Shown here piece by piece: positions 25,852-32,891 of a stretch of 64,000 bases of DNA. Source of the DNA: Planobispora rosea (GTDB taxonomy: Bacteria > Actinomycetota > Actinomycetes > Streptosporangiales > Streptosporangiaceae). Each line of letters begins with the position of its first letter. The first letter of the stretch is position 1. The translations under genes and the position numbers were made by a program. The notes below the pieces were generated by a model. That model was not told where the DNA came from. It did no database searches and was given only the letters and a program-made list of their open reading frames with translations. The stretch covers positions 1 through 64,000 of the forward strand of contig NZ_BMQP01000026.1 of NCBI RefSeq assembly GCF_014648175.1. Direction: 5' to 3'.

Positions 25852-25922
25852 AACCGGCTCCCGCGTACCTGGGCGGTGCACGGGAGCCGGTTCAACGACG
25901 GGCGTGGTCTTGGGCCACGCCC
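25852..25922. terminator. Double hairpin between convergent copies
   Basis: AACCGGCTCCCG (25852-25863) pairs with CGGGAGCCGGTT (25881-25892). GGGCGTGG (25900-25907) pairs with CCACGCCC (25915-25922), followed by GTTTC. Located between the truncated secreted-protein copy and parA, this is likely a bidirectional terminator. Confidence 0.7.
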
Positions 25923-25929
25923 GTTTCGG

Positions 25930-25945
25930 GTTTCTGGCAGAAACG
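25930..25945. promoter_or_regulatory. parS-like palindrome 2
   Basis: GTTTCTGGCAGAAACG, a 7-bp inverted repeat around one central base, located 7 nt beyond the parA stop. Confidence 0.8.
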
Positions 25946-25951
25946 CGCCAG

Positions 25952-26848
25952 CTACGCGACTCTCTTGTCGGGGTAGCCGAGTCGGTCCAGCGTCTCGTTG
26001 ATAGCGCCAACGAACGGGATCTGCGGGTCCCAGATGGCCACGGGCTCTTGGGCGTCGTATGCCTCAGGGATGCGCACGTTGGGGCGGATGAACGGCAGTA
26101 GCCTGTCACCGAACAGCTCGTTCGCTTCGCGCTGTATCTCCAGATAGAACGCCCCCTGATTCTTCTGGGTCTTGGCTTCGTTCATCAGGTAGTACGACGC
26201 GCGGGCCGTGGCCCCGAAGTCGTCTGCGTATTCGGCACGGATCTCCTCGATCATCGCTGCTAGGGCGGCGGCACCGCGGAGTTCCTTGCGGGTCGGTTTC
26301 ATGCAGATCACGACATCGGTGGCGGCCAGGAGCAGCGACACCGACAGGCGGCCGAGCGATGCTGGGGCGTCGATGTAGATCAAATCGATTTCGCTTGCGG
26401 CGATCTGGTTCTTCAGGGCGAGTTGCAGCCAGAAGACGCCCTTGGGATCAGAGGTGAGCTCGCCGTCGGCCTGGCTCATCTTGTTGTCGCCGCGAACCAG
26501 GGAGAAGCGTGGGATGGCCTCGAAAGCCTCATCGCCGTCGCCTGGTCCAATGCGGGTGCGGCCGGGGACGATGGCGTCGGCCAGCTTGGCCTGGCCCAGC
26601 ATGACATCGTGAACGGTGGCTGTGCCCGCAGGCACGAAGTCGCCGTCGTAGCCGTTCCAATACGAAAAGTCGGACTGCAGGTCAGCGTCGATGCCCAGGA
26701 CGTTGTAGCCGCGCATCGCGGCTTGGGCGCACACGGCGTGCCCGAAGGTGGTCTTCCCGACCGAGCCGGCGCGGTTCATGCCGACGAGGACTGGGGGCAG
26801 ATGAGGGGCATAGCGCGGCCGCTGCAGTGCGGCGCTGAGTGAAGCCAT
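25952..26848 (-). CDS. parA: ParA-type partition ATPase
   Basis: 298 aa; ATG 26848 with GAGGAG 6 nt upstream. The P-loop is NRAGSVGKTT (Lys 32). Walker A' is GIDADLQSD and Walker B is LIYIDAPASLG, all of the MinD/ParA deviant Walker family. The signature lysine of KGGxGKT appears replaced (A27-G-S), which is unusual and would affect the sandwich dimer. It lies 36 nt after parB, the reverse of the common parA-parB order. It moves plasmid copies with ParB bound at parS-like sites nearby. Confidence 0.92.
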   Translation of the reverse strand: MASLSAALQRPRYAPHLPPVLVGMNRAGSVGKTTFGHAVCAQAAMRGYNVLGIDADLQSDFSYWNGYDGDFVPAGTATVHDVMLGQAKLADAIVPGRTRIGPGDGDEAFEAIPRFSLVRGDNKMSQADGELTSDPKGVFWLQLALKNQIAASEIDLIYIDAPASLGRLSVSLLLAATDVVICMKPTRKELRGAAALAAMIEEIRAEYADDFGATARASYYLMNEAKTQKNQGAFYLEIQREANELFGDRLLPFIRPNVRIPEAYDAQEPVAIWDPQIPFVGAINETLDRLGYPDKRVA

Positions 26849-26884
26849 GGGATCTCCTCGGGGGAAGTCGAGTCGAGGGAGTTG

Positions 26885-28294
26885 TCAGGACAGGGGAGCC
26901 ATCCCGAGTTGTTGGCGTTCCCAATCGGAAGCCGGCGTGTAACCGGCGGCGGTGATGAGGTGCCGGACGTGGGCGATGGTGCTCGCATCCCACTTGCGGC
27001 GTCGGTCCGCAGCACGGGCCTCTGCCTCGGCCAGTGCGATCGCATACGCCAGACGCAACTGCTTGGCGGCATCGCCAGAGGTGAGGGTAAGCGCAGCGTA
27101 GTTCTTCGCATCCAGCGGTGCAGCCTCCTGATCCCTGAGGTCCACCAGCCATCGGTGAGCCAGGGTCAATGCGGGCTTGGATGCGTTACTCACTACGGTG
27201 ACGGCGATCCGTGCGGTGGCGAGGTCATCGCTCGCTGGCTGGTACTGCTCGATGAGCGCCTTGCAGCGGCTGTCGCGTTCGGCGGCGGCCACCGCGCGTT
27301 CCCGATCTCCGTCGTCGGTCCGGACCGGCTCCGCGTGCTGAGCAGAGGCTGGAGTCGGCTTCTCGTGGTCGGGGGTCGGTGTGGCATCGTCGGCCGAGGT
27401 CCGGGGCGCATCGCTCTGGGCCAGCTCGGCGTGCTGAGCAGAGGCCGGGGGAGTGGCAGGAGAGCCGGGCGGCGTTTCTGACAGAAACGAGGGCGATGGT
27501 TCTGCGGTAGCCATCGGCAGTGATTCCTCGCTGCCGTCATGCGGAGCGATGAGAACGCGCTGCGCGGCCTCCTTGGCCGAGATCTCTTGGCCGCGCATTA
27601 GCTCCCACGCAGGAAGCACCAGATCACTACGGTCTCCCAGCGCAGACAAGAGGTTGTAGGCCGTATCGATGCTCATCTCCCCCGACAGCACCACCTCGCG
27701 GGCTTCAGGGCTCAGTGCCAGGAGGCGTAGCCGCTTGGAGACATGGCTTTTGCTCTTACTGTTGCGCTCGGCGATGTCAGCGAGTGTCAAGCCATCGTCG
27801 ACCTGCAAGCGGCGATAGCCCTCCGCTTCCTGGAAGGGGTTGAGGTCGACGCGGCGCCCGTTCTCGTGGAGGAAGACCTCATTCATCGTGCGAAGAAGAT
27901 CGTTTCGGATCTCGGCCTTGATGGTCGACCAGCCAGCATCCTGGGCGCCTAGGAGCCGTCGCTCGCCGGCGAGCATGACGTATTTGATCTCCGGGGCGAG
28001 CGTCTGCTCGAGATCAGGATGGACCTTGGCGTATTCGGTCCGCTCACACACCACCACCGGGTGGATCAGTCCGACGGTCTGCAGGGAGGTGACCATCTCC
28101 TGCCGCCGCTCCGCCGAGTTCAACGCGTCATCACGCAGGTTCTTCGGATTCGGCGCGATCTCGGTGAGGGGAAGAGGCTGAGCGGTCTCACGTGTACGGC
28201 CTGCGCCAAAGAGGGGTTTCTCCTGCAAGATGACCTCGGCTGGGACCGTCTTCGGGGCAAAAGTCGATCCGCCAGCCTTGGACCCTCGGGGCAT
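26885..28294 (-). CDS. parB: ParB-type centromere-binding protein
   Basis: 469 aa. The ParB N-terminal nuclease/CTPase-like region includes LTEIAPNPKNLRDD, then GLIHPVVV and MLAGERRLLGAQDAGW. The central HTH is LTLADIAERNSKSKSHVSKRLRLL at about residues 180-205. Then come a Pro/Ala-rich linker (270-330) with two ASAQHAE repeats and a helical C-terminal region, longer than usual for ParB. Upstream lie two parS-like palindromes and a third lies inside the gene. It would load at these sites and stimulate ParA. Confidence 0.92.
   Translation of the reverse strand: MPRGSKAGGSTFAPKTVPAEVILQEKPLFGAGRTRETAQPLPLTEIAPNPKNLRDDALNSAERRQEMVTSLQTVGLIHPVVVCERTEYAKVHPDLEQTLAPEIKYVMLAGERRLLGAQDAGWSTIKAEIRNDLLRTMNEVFLHENGRRVDLNPFQEAEGYRRLQVDDGLTLADIAERNSKSKSHVSKRLRLLALSPEAREVVLSGEMSIDTAYNLLSALGDRSDLVLPAWELMRGQEISAKEAAQRVLIAPHDGSEESLPMATAEPSPSFLSETPPGSPATPPASAQHAELAQSDAPRTSADDATPTPDHEKPTPASAQHAEPVRTDDGDRERAVAAAERDSRCKALIEQYQPASDDLATARIAVTVVSNASKPALTLAHRWLVDLRDQEAAPLDAKNYAALTLTSGDAAKQLRLAYAIALAEAEARAADRRRKWDASTIAHVRHLITAAGYTPASDWERQQLGMAPLS
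27474..27489. promoter_or_regulatory. parS-like palindrome 3, inside parB
   Basis: GTTTCTGACAGAAACG within the parB coding sequence, encoding the SFLSET part of the linker. Its match to the intergenic sites argues that it is a functional binding site maintained within coding DNA. Confidence 0.75.
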
Positions 28295-28347
28295 AGGGCT
28301 CCTCCAACTTGCTCTTCGCTGGGGTAGATGTCTCGGCTGAGACTAGC

Positions 28348-28407
28348 GTTTCTGGCAGAAACGATGGGCGCGGGGCACGAGATCGACACGTGTTTCTGGC
28401 AGAAACG
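28348..28407. promoter_or_regulatory. parS-like palindromes 4 and 5 upstream of parB
   Basis: Two copies of GTTTCTGGCAGAAACG, at about 28348-28363 and 28392-28407, 44 nt apart (about four helical turns), 50-110 nt before the parB start. They probably form the main centromere and an autoregulatory operator. Confidence 0.85.
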
Positions 28408-28732
28408 ACAGAGATCATTAGGGTCTCCCAGGTGATTCTGTACGCCTGACAGCGCGAACCCAGGGCGGCCATCATCTTCCCCAGACTCAGCCTGACCTCG
28501 ACCCCCAGGGACAGCAGCCGGTGTTCGATCCGATCCAGGCGGCCGGGCAGGGCGAGAACCGCGCGGCGCCCGTACTCCAGCAAGATCAGCACGTTCAGCA
28601 CGTCTCGGCGGACGCGCGCCAGTGCGCGGCGACGTCGGCGGTCACCTTCAGCGGCCCGTCAGGCAGCGCCTTCAGGCCAGGGTCGCCACGAGCTCGCGGC
28701 GAGCGGTCCCTCGCGGGTCCACGAGCGGACAG
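28408..28732. other. Non-coding region upstream of the partition locus
   Basis: 325 nt between the parS pair and the next minus-strand gene. A minus-strand open frame with a leucine-rich stretch exists at about 28440-28601, but it runs out of frame into parB and lacks a ribosome-binding site. I see no convincing gene. It probably contains the parB promoter. Confidence 0.4.
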
Positions 28733-29494
28733 TCAGCGCTCGTCGTACTGGGCGGCTCTCTGCTCGGCGGCCAATTGCGCCAACCGGGGGAGGAGGTCAT
28801 CCAGCTCTTGGCGGAAGACGACGTAGCGGTCCTCGGCGAGGTCCTCCAGGAGTAGCCGAACCCGAGCGGCGATGATCCGCATCACGGGGAATCCCTCGGG
28901 TGACAACGGCCAGCGCATCACATTCACCTTCTGCTGCAGCTCTAGCAGGCTCTCAGCCAGCTCATCATCGATGAGCACGTCGTACTCCCGCCGGGAGTCG
29001 GCCAGTTTAGCTGCGGCCTCCCACAGCTTCAGGGCGTTGCGGTCATACCAGCGGGCCTCCCGGCTGCCCGTCCGGGTAGGAGGCCTACGGCGGTCGGCAC
29101 GCTCGGCGCGCTCGCTGCGGGGCAGGCCGCGCTGAGCGGCGCGGGCGCGCAGGATGCGCTGCTCCACCGCCTGGGCAGAGGCCACGCCGAGCGGGCCAGC
29201 CAGGTCCTTCAGCGCGATTCCGTGAGCTCGTCCGCGTTCCAGCAGCTGGTGCTCGAGGGTCTCCAGGCGGTCGCGGAGGTAGACCGCCAGGTGCAATGCG
29301 TCGAAGATGTCGTCGCACTGCACCCCGTCCGGAACCTCGCGGCATGTCAGGACATGCTCTATGACGGCCAGGGGGTTACCGTTGTCCAGCCGCTCCAGGT
29401 CAGGATCCTCACAAGCGACTCGCCGGTCGGTGATCCGGTTGATCGCGTTCTCTGCCTCACGTGGAGTGATCTGCGGTCGTTTCCTTCCTGGCAC
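28733..29494 (-). CDS. Hypothetical DNA-binding-like protein, possibly leaderless
   Basis: 253 aa from GTG 29494. A possible HTH lies near residues 95-120 (GIALKDLAGPLGVASAQAVEQRIL). The C-terminal 110 residues are helical (LAESLLELQQKVNVMRW; LLLEDLAEDRYVVFRQELDDLLPRL). There is no ribosome-binding site; on the minus strand a TATAGT -10-like box lies 8 nt before the GTG, fitting a leaderless transcript. A 10-bp perfect inverted repeat touches the start codon, suggesting autoregulation. The position upstream of parBA suggests a partition or copy-control role (inference). Confidence 0.7.
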   Translation of the reverse strand: MPGRKRPQITPREAENAINRITDRRVACEDPDLERLDNGNPLAVIEHVLTCREVPDGVQCDDIFDALHLAVYLRDRLETLEHQLLERGRAHGIALKDLAGPLGVASAQAVEQRILRARAAQRGLPRSERAERADRRRPPTRTGSREARWYDRNALKLWEAAAKLADSRREYDVLIDDELAESLLELQQKVNVMRWPLSPEGFPVMRIIAARVRLLLEDLAEDRYVVFRQELDDLLPRLAQLAAEQRAAQYDER

Positions 29495-29516
29495 GTTTCA
29501 ATACTATATTGAAACG
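29494..29516 (-). promoter_or_regulatory. 10-bp perfect inverted repeat over a leaderless start
   Basis: CGTTTCAATA (29494-29503), CTA, TATTGAAACG (29507-29516). Its GTTTC/GAAAC ends recall the parS-like half-sites, but the centre differs. It overlaps the -10 box and start codon of the minus-strand gene. Confidence 0.75.
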
Positions 29517-29661
29517 CTTTGGAGTGGGACCGATATATCCGCTGTGACCTGCGGCGATGAGTCGTGTTTGATGTCCTGTCTCAAGCCTCCTCGGTGGCCA
29601 GCGACCGGGCCATGCCGAGGACGTTGTGGCCCGAGTCAACGACCTCATTGACCACTCGAGC

Positions 29662-30018
29662 ATGATGAACGGTATGGCTGCCACCGTCGTTGAGATCCAT
29701 GTCCCGCTGCAGGAGACTCCTGGTCTCGCCCCGACCGACTACCCCTTCCCGTGGATCGAACAGGTAGAGGACTTCATCTTCCAACTGCAGGAACAGGGCG
29801 TGGCCGGGGAGTTCAACGACGGCGAGGAGTTCGGAGACGTCTACATCTTCTTCATCACCGGTGCCGGCGAAGACACCCTGCTGGCCGTCGCCTCCCGGGT
29901 GGCGGCTTTGGACGGGGTGCCCGACGGCGTCTTCGCCATGGTCACCGATGATAGGGCCGAGGAGTTCGGTTTGGGGCGTCGGGTGGATCTGCCGCTGCAT
30001 GAAGTGAAGCAGGGGTAA
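29662..30018 (+). CDS. Hypothetical protein, 118 aa
   Basis: Candidate starts are ATG 29662, 29665 and 29674, with GTG 29626 further back; none has a strong ribosome-binding site. The product has an alternating strand/helix pattern (AATVVEIHVPLQE; WIEQVEDFIFQLQEQG; DVYIFFITGAGEDTLLAVASRVAAL; GVFAMVTDD), suggesting a compact ferredoxin-like fold. I do not recognise a family. It is convergent with the gene at 30295. Confidence 0.65.
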   Translation: MMNGMAATVVEIHVPLQETPGLAPTDYPFPWIEQVEDFIFQLQEQGVAGEFNDGEEFGDVYIFFITGAGEDTLLAVASRVAALDGVPDGVFAMVTDDRAEEFGLGRRVDLPLHEVKQG

Positions 30019-30059
30019 GCAGTCCTCAACTGCGGACCGCCGGTCCTACTCAAGTCGAA

Positions 30060-30262
30060 TGAGACGGACAACCGCCTCGCGCTCCGACGCGCTTCCCCAA
30101 CCGACCCCTATCAGCTCATCTCAGAGCAGACTCATTGAGACAATCTCCCGATTCCATCCTCCGCGGAGCAGATTGAGTGAGACGAGCTGGACCGGTCGTC
30201 TCACTCAATCTGCTAAACGCCCAAGCCGTGATTCCCCTGACGTTGCAGGTTCGCTGAGACGG
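30060..30262. repeat. TGAGACG-type repeats with a 19-bp perfect inverted repeat
   Basis: TGAGAC followed by GG, AA, GA and GG occurs at 30060, 30136, 30178 and 30255, and inverted at 30196. The copies at 30178 and 30196 belong to a perfect 19-bp inverted repeat (30167-30185 with 30196-30214, loop 10 nt). The region lies between convergent genes. It may be a bidirectional terminator plus binding sites, or iteron-like. Confidence 0.7.
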
Positions 30263-30294
30263 GACACCCGGGTGCGGGGCGGTTCTGGGATCAG

Positions 30295-30945
30295 CTACTG
30301 GCTCCGCCGGGCCGCAGCCAGATCCTGCTCGGCCAGTTCGCTCGCGGTCACCGTCACGTATTCGTCCGGCTCTACCGCCCATGGCAGAAAATCCCATGCC
30401 TCCAACTCGCCCGTCTCGGCACCATCCCATACGCCGGGCTCGATGATGCTGCCGGTCAGGTGGTGATTGCGCCAGTCCTCCAGATCCTCTTCATCGGCGT
30501 CGTCGCCGGGGTAGGTCACCACCGCAGCGGCCAGGTCCTTGCGCAGACTGGTGTACAGGTTTCCCAAGATCTTCGAGCGGTCGGCGTCGACGGCCTCGGC
30601 CATCTCGGAGACCAGACGCTCGGCGTCGCCGATCGTAGTGTCGTCGTCGACCTCGATGGAGAACCAGGTGACCTCGGCCCACTCGCCGCAGTCGTGCATG
30701 CGGTCGAACTCCTCCAGCTCGCCGGTGCTGCTCGTGGTGACGATGGTGCCCGCGGTCCAGACGGGCTCGTCGTTGTCGCGGTTCCACGGCTCCCCGCACC
30801 TCAAGCAGGCGCCCGACAGTTGGCAGGCCACGACCAGGTGAACGCGATCCTCGTTGGTGGTGAGGTCGCGGCCGCTGATGAGGGCGGCCGTCATGTGCGG
30901 GCGGACCGGCGTGAAGTCGGTGACCCATTGCTCAGCGGCGAACAC
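30295..30945 (-). CDS. Hypothetical acidic protein with a CxxC motif
   Basis: 216 aa from GTG 30945; the upstream region has only a weak AACGGA-type site. CQLSGACLRCGEPWNRDND near residue 42 contains a CxxC (plus a third Cys), a possible zinc knuckle. The rest is very acidic with many Trp and Tyr. A run of Asp/Glu near residue 155 (DDADEEDLEDW) suggests nucleic-acid mimicry or protein binding, but this is speculation. No family is recognised. Confidence 0.65.
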   Translation of the reverse strand: MFAAEQWVTDFTPVRPHMTAALISGRDLTTNEDRVHLVVACQLSGACLRCGEPWNRDNDEPVWTAGTIVTTSSTGELEEFDRMHDCGEWAEVTWFSIEVDDDTTIGDAERLVSEMAEAVDADRSKILGNLYTSLRKDLAAAVVTYPGDDADEEDLEDWRNHHLTGSIIEPGVWDGAETGELEAWDFLPWAVEPDEYVTVTASELAEQDLAAARRSQ

Positions 30946-31116
30946 AAGGACATCCGTTCTCGCCAGAGGCCGGTGACGTGGTGCGCGCTACGCCAGGCCC
31001 CTGGCGATCAGTCGAAGCTCCTGGCAGGGGCAGTGCTTCACCGTTCCTGTCAGGTCATTGGTGGGATGTCGATACCCGCTCACTGTCAATCAACCACTGG
31101 CCGAGCGCTCCCAGGA

Positions 31117-31542
31117 CTATTCGCCAGGAGAATCGTCGATCTCCCGAATGTGCAGGGGTTCCTCAAGCGCGACCGAGACGGCTTCCCACTTGGCCCGGTC
31201 AAGCGTGAGGACCGGTAGGATCGCCACGCTGGCGATGGCGGCCACGTGCGCGTCATGCGCATCGAGCCCGGTGCGGGCCATCACGGCGGCCAGGGCGAGC
31301 GCCTGCGCGGTATCACCCAGAGGCGCGACCTCAACTTCGTCGAACAGCTCCAGGCCGCTGAGCAGGTCGTCGGCTTCTTCGCTGCGGGCGTCCAGGGACG
31401 CCCCGGCCAGCGCGAGCGCCGGCAGCACCATAGGCTGTTTGCCGGAGTCCCAGAGCTGGACGAGGCGGATCAGGTCCCCGTCGCCGCGGGCGATCTCGGT
31501 GAGGACTCCGGTGTCGAACAGCAGGGGGATGCGGTTGGTCAC
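31117..31542 (-). CDS. PIN-domain protein, VapC-like toxin
   Basis: 141 aa. ATG 31542 overlaps the antitoxin stop (ATGA at 31539-31542). PIN acidic residues are seen in LLFDTGVLTEIARGD (D10), in LDAHDAHVAAIA near residue 95 and in LTLDRAKW near residue 115. This fits an Mg-dependent endoribonuclease that cleaves tRNA or rRNA. It is paired with a ribbon-helix-helix partner, forming a plasmid-stabilising type II module. Confidence 0.8.
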   Translation of the reverse strand: MTNRIPLLFDTGVLTEIARGDGDLIRLVQLWDSGKQPMVLPALALAGASLDARSEEADDLLSGLELFDEVEVAPLGDTAQALALAAVMARTGLDAHDAHVAAIASVAILPVLTLDRAKWEAVSVALEEPLHIREIDDSPGE

Positions 31543-31781
31543 TGGGCGGCCTGGGCCTGCCGCTCGATGTTGTTCATGATGCGGCGGACGCGGTCCTCGT
31601 CGGCTTCGGCGGCCAGGGCGAGCAGCTTCGCCCGGCGGCGCCGGTCCTGCTGCACTTTGGCCGCGAGGGCGTCGTTGACGTAAGCGGACAGTGAACGGGC
31701 GTCGCCTCCGCCGATTTGGCTGCGGGCGTACTTGACCAGCTCAGGGTCCAGAGTGACGGTGATCGTTTCCTTTGCGGCCAT
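31539..31781 (-). CDS. Ribbon-helix-helix antitoxin, VapB-like
   Basis: 80 aa. The N-terminus TITVTLDPELVKYARSQIG, then SLSAYVNDALAAKV, is a ribbon-helix-helix DNA-binding domain. The C-terminal 35 residues are charged helices that would wrap the toxin. It lies upstream of and coupled to the PIN gene, the usual antitoxin-first order; the complex would repress its own promoter. Confidence 0.8.
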   Translation of the reverse strand: MAAKETITVTLDPELVKYARSQIGGGDARSLSAYVNDALAAKVQQDRRRRAKLLALAAEADEDRVRRIMNNIERQAQAAQ

Positions 31782-32072
31782 ACCCGAATCCTAATACCGC
31801 AATAAGATCACTTGGAGTCCACGCGGCTGGACTCGAACTGTTTCCTGAGGTTCACACTCCGCCGTGCTGGCCAGATGTTGCTCAGCGTTAACAAGCTCGT
31901 ATGCGGGTTCGTCGCCTGGCTGAGCCTGGCATCTGTTTGCGTAGCGCGCCAGGTCGTTCGTCCTCGCTGCGCTCGGGCGCTCCACCTGGCGCGCTACGCA
32001 AACAGATGCTTCATCGGCTCAGACGACGAACCCTCTCACCCGGCCTTGCGCAAGCCCGCATACCTCGACTGA
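31782..32072. repeat. Nested long inverted repeat between two minus-strand genes
   Basis: Core arms 31929-31954 and 31984-32009 are 26 bp and perfect (GCATCTGTTTGCGTAGCGCG...). Flanking segments also pair: GGGTTCGTCG near 31903 with CGACGAACCC near 32026, CTGAGCC with GGCTCAG, and GTATGCGGG near 31898 with CCCGCATAC near 32057. The whole forms an imperfect ~165-bp cruciform with a 29-nt apical loop. A separate small stem is GAGTCCA/TGGACTC at 31815-31834. No gene lies here. Confidence 0.8.
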
Positions 32073-32888
32073 TCACCGCCACATGCTGAGGAGCGCTACC
32101 GTCGCATCATCGCTGCGTTTGAAACGGGGCCAGCGCCGTCCTTCAGGATCACACTCTTCCAACTCCCGCACGTAGGCGATCAGCCGTCGCGGACCGTGCT
32201 CACTCAGGAAGTCCAGGCACCCTTGCCAATCCATCTCACCGAACATGTCGACCACACGCGAGGCACCATCGGTAAAGACCGCCGCCCGCTGGACCTTGGT
32301 CAGCGGGATCTCTCCGCGGATAGCGTTGTCGGCCGCAGCTCGATCAGTTGAGGCTACCCAGTAACCACCGGTGACGTTACGTCGGGCAAGTTGCTCGACC
32401 GACATGAGCGCCACAGCTTCAGCATGTTCAGGTGTGCCGATCTCTTCGCGCCGGGTGCGGGCGGTTGCCTCCGGCGCGGCGCGCTCTACCCGGTCGTCGG
32501 AAATGACCTGGATGCCCGTCACTGCGTCGATGACAATCGCGGTGTCGGCAAGTACTAGGTACTCCAGGAGTTCGTTACGGCGACGCAGGATCGCTACAGC
32601 AGCTGCCGGGGTACCAGAGCTGGCCAGGTCGCATTTGCGATGTAGGTCGTTGACCTGATCGATCGCTTTCGCCAGTGCGGTTCCGATGTCGTGTTCACAC
32701 TGCAGAAGGAGCAGGAGTCGAACGCCCAGGTTCTGGGTGTACCACGTGACCGAGTGCGAGCAGCCTCGGATGGTGACCCGTGGTGGGGTGACTCCGTCGA
32801 GCACGACCAGTGAATCCGGAGTCGCCGCGACCCAGTCCTCGTTCGGTCGCCCCGCCACGCCGCCCTGGGTCTCGAAGGCGATGCTCAA
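32073..32888 (-). CDS. PP2C-like protein phosphatase family protein
   Basis: 271 aa. The N-terminus GRPNEDWVAATPDSLVVLDGVTPP contains the PP2C NED and DG metal-binding motifs. VAILRRRNELLEYLVLADTAIVI and VFTDGASRVVDMFG match the later strands and DG motif, and the C-terminus RSDDATVALLSMW carries the terminal DD. All core metal ligands appear present. It is immediately downstream of an HTH protein gene (4 nt gap), and together they look like a signalling pair. Confidence 0.8.
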   Translation of the reverse strand: MSIAFETQGGVAGRPNEDWVAATPDSLVVLDGVTPPRVTIRGCSHSVTWYTQNLGVRLLLLLQCEHDIGTALAKAIDQVNDLHRKCDLASSGTPAAAVAILRRRNELLEYLVLADTAIVIDAVTGIQVISDDRVERAAPEATARTRREEIGTPEHAEAVALMSVEQLARRNVTGGYWVASTDRAAADNAIRGEIPLTKVQRAAVFTDGASRVVDMFGEMDWQGCLDFLSEHGPRRLIAYVRELEECDPEGRRWPRFKRSDDATVALLSMWR

Positions 32889-32891
32889 TCC

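Larger units (their letters stand above)
24275..26229. repeat. Diverged ~0.97-kb tandem duplication joining secreted-protein and ParA segments
   Basis: Unit A (24275-25257) holds the 3' part of the secreted-protein gene, a terminator and a 3' fragment of parA on the opposite strand. Unit B (25258-26212) holds the same order. The junction CCCCGAACTCGGCTGCG at 25258 matches the secreted gene at 24275 exactly and parA at 26213 (CCCCGAAGTCGTCTGCG) with two mismatches, so duplication through microhomology is likely. The copies have diverged in protein sequence, so the event is not recent. Confidence 0.85.

Noticed and set aside
28440..28601. Minus-strand leucine-rich frame upstream of parB
   Set aside because: Runs out of frame into parB, has no ribosome-binding site and spans the parS-like sites.
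31815..31860. tRNA 3'-end-like sequence (GGACTCGAAC)
   Set aside because: No acceptor stem, D-arm or anticodon arm can be built around it; more likely a small hairpin.
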